Positions 3,305 to 6,492 of a DNA stretch of 6,492 bases are shown one piece after another (within the stretch, counting starts at the first letter, position 1; every line of letters starts with the position of its first letter). The stretch is from Pseudomonadota bacterium (GTDB lineage Bacteria; Hydrothermota; 32-111; QNBC01): assembly GCA_011682715.1 (NCBI GenBank), contig JAACEC010000147.1, positions 1-6,492 on the forward strand, written 5' to 3'. Below the pieces are notes generated by a model, which was given only the letters and a program-made list of their open reading frames with translations, had not been told where the DNA came from and searched no databases. A program made the position numbers and the translations under genes.

Positions 3305-5563
3305 ATGAAAAAGTTTAACAAGTCTATTTCTAATAGCTATGGAATGTGGGTTCTCATCGGGCTGGTTGTAATAATTATCGCTGGTCCCGTCTATGGTCAG
3401 GTTCAGGATTCACTGAATATCGGGTTTGCCGGCAACCAATTGAGTGCCCCCAACACAATCAGGCTTACAATGGATTCAACAAATGTCCGGTTTGTCGGCA
3501 ACTGGCCCTTTGGTCCATCGGAGGCAGTTGCTTATGACTCGGTACGGTCTCTTGGCTTTTGCGGCTCTGGTGGTGGTGTTTATATACTTGACATGTTAGA
3601 CCCTTCCAATCCGGTGAAGCTCTCCGAACGGCTCCATACAAGAGGTGTTGTGGAAGGCTTATTTTACAGACAATCCGACTCTTTGCTTTATATTGCGGCG
3701 GGAGCAGCCGGACTTGAAATCTGGGATGTAAAAAATCCTTCTGTGTCTACCAAATCAGGAATATGCAACACCCCGGGCTATGCTTATGGTGTTGCGGTCT
3801 CGGGCACCTATGCTTATGTTGCTGATGGTGATTCCGGGCTTCGGGTGATAGATGTCTCGGACCCGACCAACCCGCAGGAGGTCGGCCATTATGATACTCC
3901 GGGCAATGCTTTTGGTGTTGCGGTCTCGGGCTCTTATGCATATGTTGCTGACGATAATTATGGTCTTCGCGTGATAGATGTTCAAGATCCGACCAACCCG
4001 CAGGAGGTCGGCTATTATAATGATATCCCGGGCTATGTTGTTGGGGTTGCTGTATCTGGCACCTATGCCTATGTTGCTGGTTATAGTGCTGGGCTCCGTG
4101 TAATAGATGTCTCGGATCCGACCAACCCGCAGGAGGTCGGCTATTATGATACTCCGGGCAATGCTTTTGGTGTTGCGGTCTCGGACATCTATGCCTATGT
4201 TGCTGATAGTGATTCCGGGCTTCGTGTGATAGATGTCTCAAACCCGTACATACTCCATGAGGTTACCTATTATGATACCCCGGGTTATGCTATTGGTGTT
4301 ACAGTCTCGGGCTCCTATGCCTATATTGCTGATTGGAGTGATGGGCTTCGAGCGATAGATGTCTCAGACACGACCAACATCCATGAAGTCGGCTATTATG
4401 ATGCTCCGGGCAATGCTTTTGGTGTTGCGGTTTTAGGCTCTTATGCCTATGTTACTAGCTATTACGGGGGGCTTCAGGTGATAGATGTCTCGGACGCGAC
4501 CAACATCCATGAGGTCGGGTATTGTAATACTCCGGACCATGCATATGGTGTTGCAGTCTCAGGTTCCTGTGCCTATGTTGCTAATGGTGATTCCGGGCTT
4601 CGGGTGATAGATGTCTCAGACCCGACCAACCCGCAGGAGGTCGGCTATTATGATACCCCGGGTTATGCTAAAGGTGTTGCGGTCTCGGGCACCTATGCCT
4701 ATGTTGCTGATGGTGGTGACGGGCTTCGAGTGATTGATGTATCAACCCCGACCAACCCGCAGGAGGTCGGCTATTATGATACCCCGTACTATGCTTGTGG
4801 TGTTGCAGTCTCGGGTTCCTATGCCTATGTCGCTGATGATAGCTCTGGTCTTCGTGTAGTTGATGTTTCAGACCCGACAAACCCCCATGAAGTTGGCCAT
4901 TATGATACCCCGGGCAATGCTTATGGTATTGCGGTTTTAGGCTCTTATGCATATGTTGCTAGCTATTACGGGGGGCTTCAGGTGATAGATGTCTCAGACC
5001 CGACAACCCCCCAGGATGTCGGCTTTTATTATACCCCGAGCGAGGCTCTTGGTGTAGCTGTCTCGGGCTCCTATGCCTATGTTGCTGACCGTTACGATGG
5101 TCTTCGTGTGATAGATATCTCAGACCAGATTCACCCTCATGAGGTCGGCTTTTATTATACCCCGAGCGAGGCTTATGGTGTAGCGGTATCGGGCTCCTAT
5201 GCTTATGTTGCTGATAATGATGCCGGGCTTCAGATATATAAGAACCTTCTTGCTGGCATTGAAGAGCCCAAACCGATGAGTCCAGGATCAAGATTGCTAC
5301 TGATCACTCATCCCAACCCATTTAGTTTGTCAACCACCGTCAGATACCAACTCCCAGCCGACAGCAGGGTTCTCCTGACACTCTCCGATTGTTCAGGTCG
5401 AATCGTAAAGGTTTTAGTACAGGAGAAGCAGAAAGCAGGGCTGCATACGGTTCAATGGAACAATGTAGAAGATAAAGCCAACTCTCTTCCCGCCGGTATT
5501 TACTTGCTGAGACTGAAGGCCGGAGGGCATACCGAGAGCAGGAAGGTCGTAAAGCTCCGCTGA
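3305..5563 (+). CDS. Secreted LVIVD-repeat beta-propeller-like protein with Por/T9SS-type C-terminal domain
   Basis: This 752-residue protein begins with a signal peptide: MKK, a hydrophobic run at 14-27 and a likely cut after VYG (residue 31). Two divergent repeats (about 60-154) precede twelve regular units of 42 residues (155-647), consensus TPGNAxGVAVSGSYAYVADxxxGLRVIDVSDPTNPQEVGYYD, interrupted by one single-residue insertion in unit 2-3. This is the LVIVD repeat type, which is thought to form beta-propeller blades. Fourteen units would suit two seven-bladed propellers, but that is inference. The end (about 660-752; HPNPFSLSTTVRYQLP, SGRIVKVL, AGLHTVQW, LPAGIYLLRL, KVVKL) is a FlgD-Ig-like/Type A T9SS sorting domain, so export across the outer membrane is likely. 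It has a strong Shine-Dalgarno (AAGGAGG) and a second in-frame TGA right after the stop. The coding sequence is visibly richer in GC than the genes around it. The ligand or role is unknown; adhesion or cell-surface binding is a guess. Confidence 0.9.
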   Translation: MKKFNKSISNSYGMWVLIGLVVIIIAGPVYGQVQDSLNIGFAGNQLSAPNTIRLTMDSTNVRFVGNWPFGPSEAVAYDSVRSLGFCGSGGGVYILDMLDPSNPVKLSERLHTRGVVEGLFYRQSDSLLYIAAGAAGLEIWDVKNPSVSTKSGICNTPGYAYGVAVSGTYAYVADGDSGLRVIDVSDPTNPQEVGHYDTPGNAFGVAVSGSYAYVADDNYGLRVIDVQDPTNPQEVGYYNDIPGYVVGVAVSGTYAYVAGYSAGLRVIDVSDPTNPQEVGYYDTPGNAFGVAVSDIYAYVADSDSGLRVIDVSNPYILHEVTYYDTPGYAIGVTVSGSYAYIADWSDGLRAIDVSDTTNIHEVGYYDAPGNAFGVAVLGSYAYVTSYYGGLQVIDVSDATNIHEVGYCNTPDHAYGVAVSGSCAYVANGDSGLRVIDVSDPTNPQEVGYYDTPGYAKGVAVSGTYAYVADGGDGLRVIDVSTPTNPQEVGYYDTPYYACGVAVSGSYAYVADDSSGLRVVDVSDPTNPHEVGHYDTPGNAYGIAVLGSYAYVASYYGGLQVIDVSDPTTPQDVGFYYTPSEALGVAVSGSYAYVADRYDGLRVIDISDQIHPHEVGFYYTPSEAYGVAVSGSYAYVADNDAGLQIYKNLLAGIEEPKPMSPGSRLLLITHPNPFSLSTTVRYQLPADSRVLLTLSDCSGRIVKVLVQEKQKAGLHTVQWNNVEDKANSLPAGIYLLRLKAGGHTESRKVVKLR
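3770..5245 (+). repeat. Tandem 126-bp coding repeats, twelve copies
   Basis: The twelve regular units are also repeats at the DNA level, with a 126-bp period and long identical stretches such as GACCAACCCGCAGGAGGTCG. Units 6 and 10, exactly 504 bp (four periods) apart, share a nearly identical block of roughly 70 bp, including AGCTATTACGGGGGGCTTCA. Units 11 and 12 share an identical 27-bp stretch exactly 126 bp apart (from 5021 and 5147). This points to duplication and gene conversion inside the array, and to copy number that may differ between strains. Confidence 0.9.
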
Positions 5564-5578
5564 TGAGGAACAGCTCAA

Positions 5579-5596
5579 TTGCGGTTTAAACCGCAA
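5579..5596. terminator. 18-bp perfect palindrome after the repeat-protein gene
   Basis: TTGCGGTTTAAACCGCAA is a perfect palindrome 15 bp after the stop codon. In RNA it could form a short stem, but the plus strand continues with AAAACCC and not a T-run, so it is not a standard rho-independent terminator. It may act as the 3' mRNA end structure together with the next palindrome, or be a REP-like sequence. Confidence 0.35.
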
Positions 5597-5610
5597 AAAA
5601 CCCTATTAGA

Positions 5611-5638
5611 GTAGAGGCGTATAATTATACGCCCCTAC
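5611..5638. repeat. 28-bp REP-like palindrome (GTAG.GGCGTATAA type)
   Basis: GTAGAGGCGTATAA is followed directly by TTATACGCCCCTAC; the two halves pair at 13 of 14 positions. Palindromes of the form GTAGGGGCG...CGCCCCTAC are a common dispersed intergenic class in many bacterial phyla. As RNA it forms a strong hairpin followed by TTTTAACG (an actual T-run of TTTTT interrupted by a C-T step is absent), so it may help to terminate the repeat-protein transcript. Confidence 0.55.
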
Positions 5639-5656
5639 TTTTAACGTAGGTGAATT

Positions 5657-5685
5657 AGGTGGTTAATATGTCCGTACCTATCTAC
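5657..5685 (+). promoter_or_regulatory. Upstream element, copy 2, before uvrA
   Basis: This is the second copy of the 29-bp element at 568-596, sharing the exact GGTTAATATGT block and TACCTAT. Differences are A/G, T/C, T/C, A/G and T/C, all transitions. It also ends 20 bp before a TTGACA box. Its dyad is weaker than in copy 1 (6 of 10 pairs), but TAGGT and ACCTA at 5656-5660 and 5676-5680 form a second inverted pair. Confidence 0.45.
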
Positions 5686-5705
5686 TGAATAATGAAGCTC
5701 TATAA

Positions 5706-5734
5706 TTGACATATATTTGGAATTCTGGTAAATT
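5706..5734 (+). promoter_or_regulatory. Sigma70-type promoter of uvrA
   Basis: A perfect TTGACA (5706-5711) is followed by a 17-bp spacer and TAAATT (5729-5734), four of six -10 positions. The expected transcription start (about 5741) lies one or two bases before the ATG at 5743, which has no Shine-Dalgarno sequence. The arrangement copies that of the HAD gene. No LexA-type SOS box is recognisable. Confidence 0.45.
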
Positions 5735-5742
5735 GAAAAGTT

Positions 5743-6492
5743 ATGGAAAAGAAGTTTATAACACTTAGGGGCGTTAGGGTTCAACATAGATGTTGTAATC
5801 CCTCGGAATAAATTGGTGGTTATTACCGGACTTTCAGGCTCCGGAAAGAGTTCCCTTGCATTTGATACGATTTATGCCGAGGGGCAGCGGAGATATATCG
5901 AATCATTATCGGCTTATGCAAGGCAGTTTCTCGGAATGATGGAAAAGCCTGACCTCGATTATATAGACGGATTAAGCCCTGCAATTGCAATTCAGCAGAG
6001 AACACCATCGAGGAATCCGCGATCCACAGTAGGAACAATAACGGAAATTCATGATTATTTGAGGTTACTGTTCACCCATATAGGAATTCCCCACTGCCCT
6101 GTTTGTGGGCGGGAAGTACATTCCCAATCCCATGACGAAATCGTAGAATCCGTGATGAAAATACCGGAAGGTAAGAGAATAATGATTATTGCTCCTATTG
6201 TAAAGGGACGCAAGGGAGAGTTCAAATCGCTTTTCGGTAAAATTCGTAGTAAAGGTTTTGTAAGAATCAGGGTAGATGGAAAGATTGCTACTGTAGAGGA
6301 TAAGATTGATATAAATCCCAAAAGACATCATAATATTGAGATTGTTGTTGACAGAATAGTGATGAAGCCGGACATAAGAAGGCGTTTGTCCGATTCCATA
6401 GACATTGCGCTTAGTGAAGGCGAAGGAACGATGCTTGTTTATATTCCATCGGAGGAACGGGAAGAATTTTACAGTGAGCATTTTGCCTGTCC
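5743..6492 (+). CDS. uvrA: UvrA, excinuclease ABC subunit A: N-terminal part, apparent frameshift, runs off the window
   Basis: UvrA is the ATP-driven damage sensor of nucleotide-excision repair and works as a dimer with UvrB. From ATG 5743 the frame reads MEKKFITLRGVRV, the usual UvrA start, then goes out of frame and would stop at TAA 5809-5811. The true frame resumes at 5783 as NIDVVIPRNKLVVITGLSGSGKSS and stays open to the window edge. Orthologs have RVHNLKNID here, so about 11 nt (coding roughly HNLK) seem to be missing. The rest is well preserved: Walker A GLSGSGKSS (5828-5854), RRYIESLSAYARQFL, DYIDGLSPAIAIQQRTPSRN, RSTVGTITEIHDYLRLLF, CPVCG (6095-6109), and finally FACP at the start of the first zinc-binding module. 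Only about a quarter of the protein is here. Either the gene is inactivated, or the gap is an assembly error, or translation starts at TTG/GTG 5813/5816 without the first beta-strand. The preserved downstream frame argues for error or very recent mutation. Confidence 0.88.

Noticed and set aside
3747..4241. Long minus-strand ORF rich in His, Gln and Arg opposite the repeat protein (also 4668-4952 and 4959-5291)
   Set aside because: These are antisense shadows: the 126-bp period carries a stop-free complementary frame through the array, giving a biased His/Gln/Arg composition with no start signal.
6055..6481. Minus-strand ORFs opposite uvrA
   Set aside because: The plus strand encodes unmistakable UvrA motifs over the whole stretch.

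Overview
The window looks like bacterial chromosome from an AT-rich lineage. The best taxonomic hint is the large secreted protein at 3305-5563, which joins LVIVD-type repeats to a Por/T9SS-like C-terminal sorting domain. That combination is typical of the Bacteroidota/FCB group and of uncultured phyla such as WOR-3, TA06 or Cloacimonadota. No rRNA or tRNA is visible, so placement beyond this is a guess.

Layout. Bases 1-651 hold at most the last codons of an upstream gene, a doubtful small minus-strand ORF, and a repeat-rich spacer: a short tandem repeat at 326-368 and a 125-bp unit with perfect 24-bp inverted ends at 374-498. A two-gene plus-strand unit follows, separated by only 4 bp: a HAD-IB-type phosphatase-like protein (652-1227) and a MraY/WecA-type polyprenyl-phosphate sugar-1-phosphate transferase (1232-2224). 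A hairpin at 2224-2247 separates these from a convergent AhpD-like carboxymuconolactone decarboxylase family gene (2274-2627, minus), which has a clear sigma70-type promoter overlapped by a palindrome. Bases 2747-3014 are a decayed REP-associated (Y1/RAYT-type) transposase relic bounded by imperfect inverted repeats. After a promoter-like leader comes the 752-residue repeat protein, followed by two palindromes. The window ends in the 5' part of uvrA, whose reading frame is broken by an apparent deletion of about 11 nt near codon 14.

How it fits together. The first two genes are probably co-transcribed and may serve lipid-linked glycan initiation; the AhpD-like protein suggests thiol-based redox chemistry; the repeat protein is probably exported and surface-anchored or released; UvrA is nucleotide-excision repair. 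Apart from the HAD/transferase pair there is no sign of one shared pathway.

The most interesting signals are regulatory. The HAD gene and uvrA, about 5 kb apart and unrelated in function, share a 29-bp upstream element (24/29 identical, all differences transitions). In both cases it lies exactly 20 bp before a TTGACA box, followed by a 17-bp spacer, a TAAA(G/T)T box and a start codon 6-8 bp later with no Shine-Dalgarno sequence. I found no clearly new defence or mobile system.
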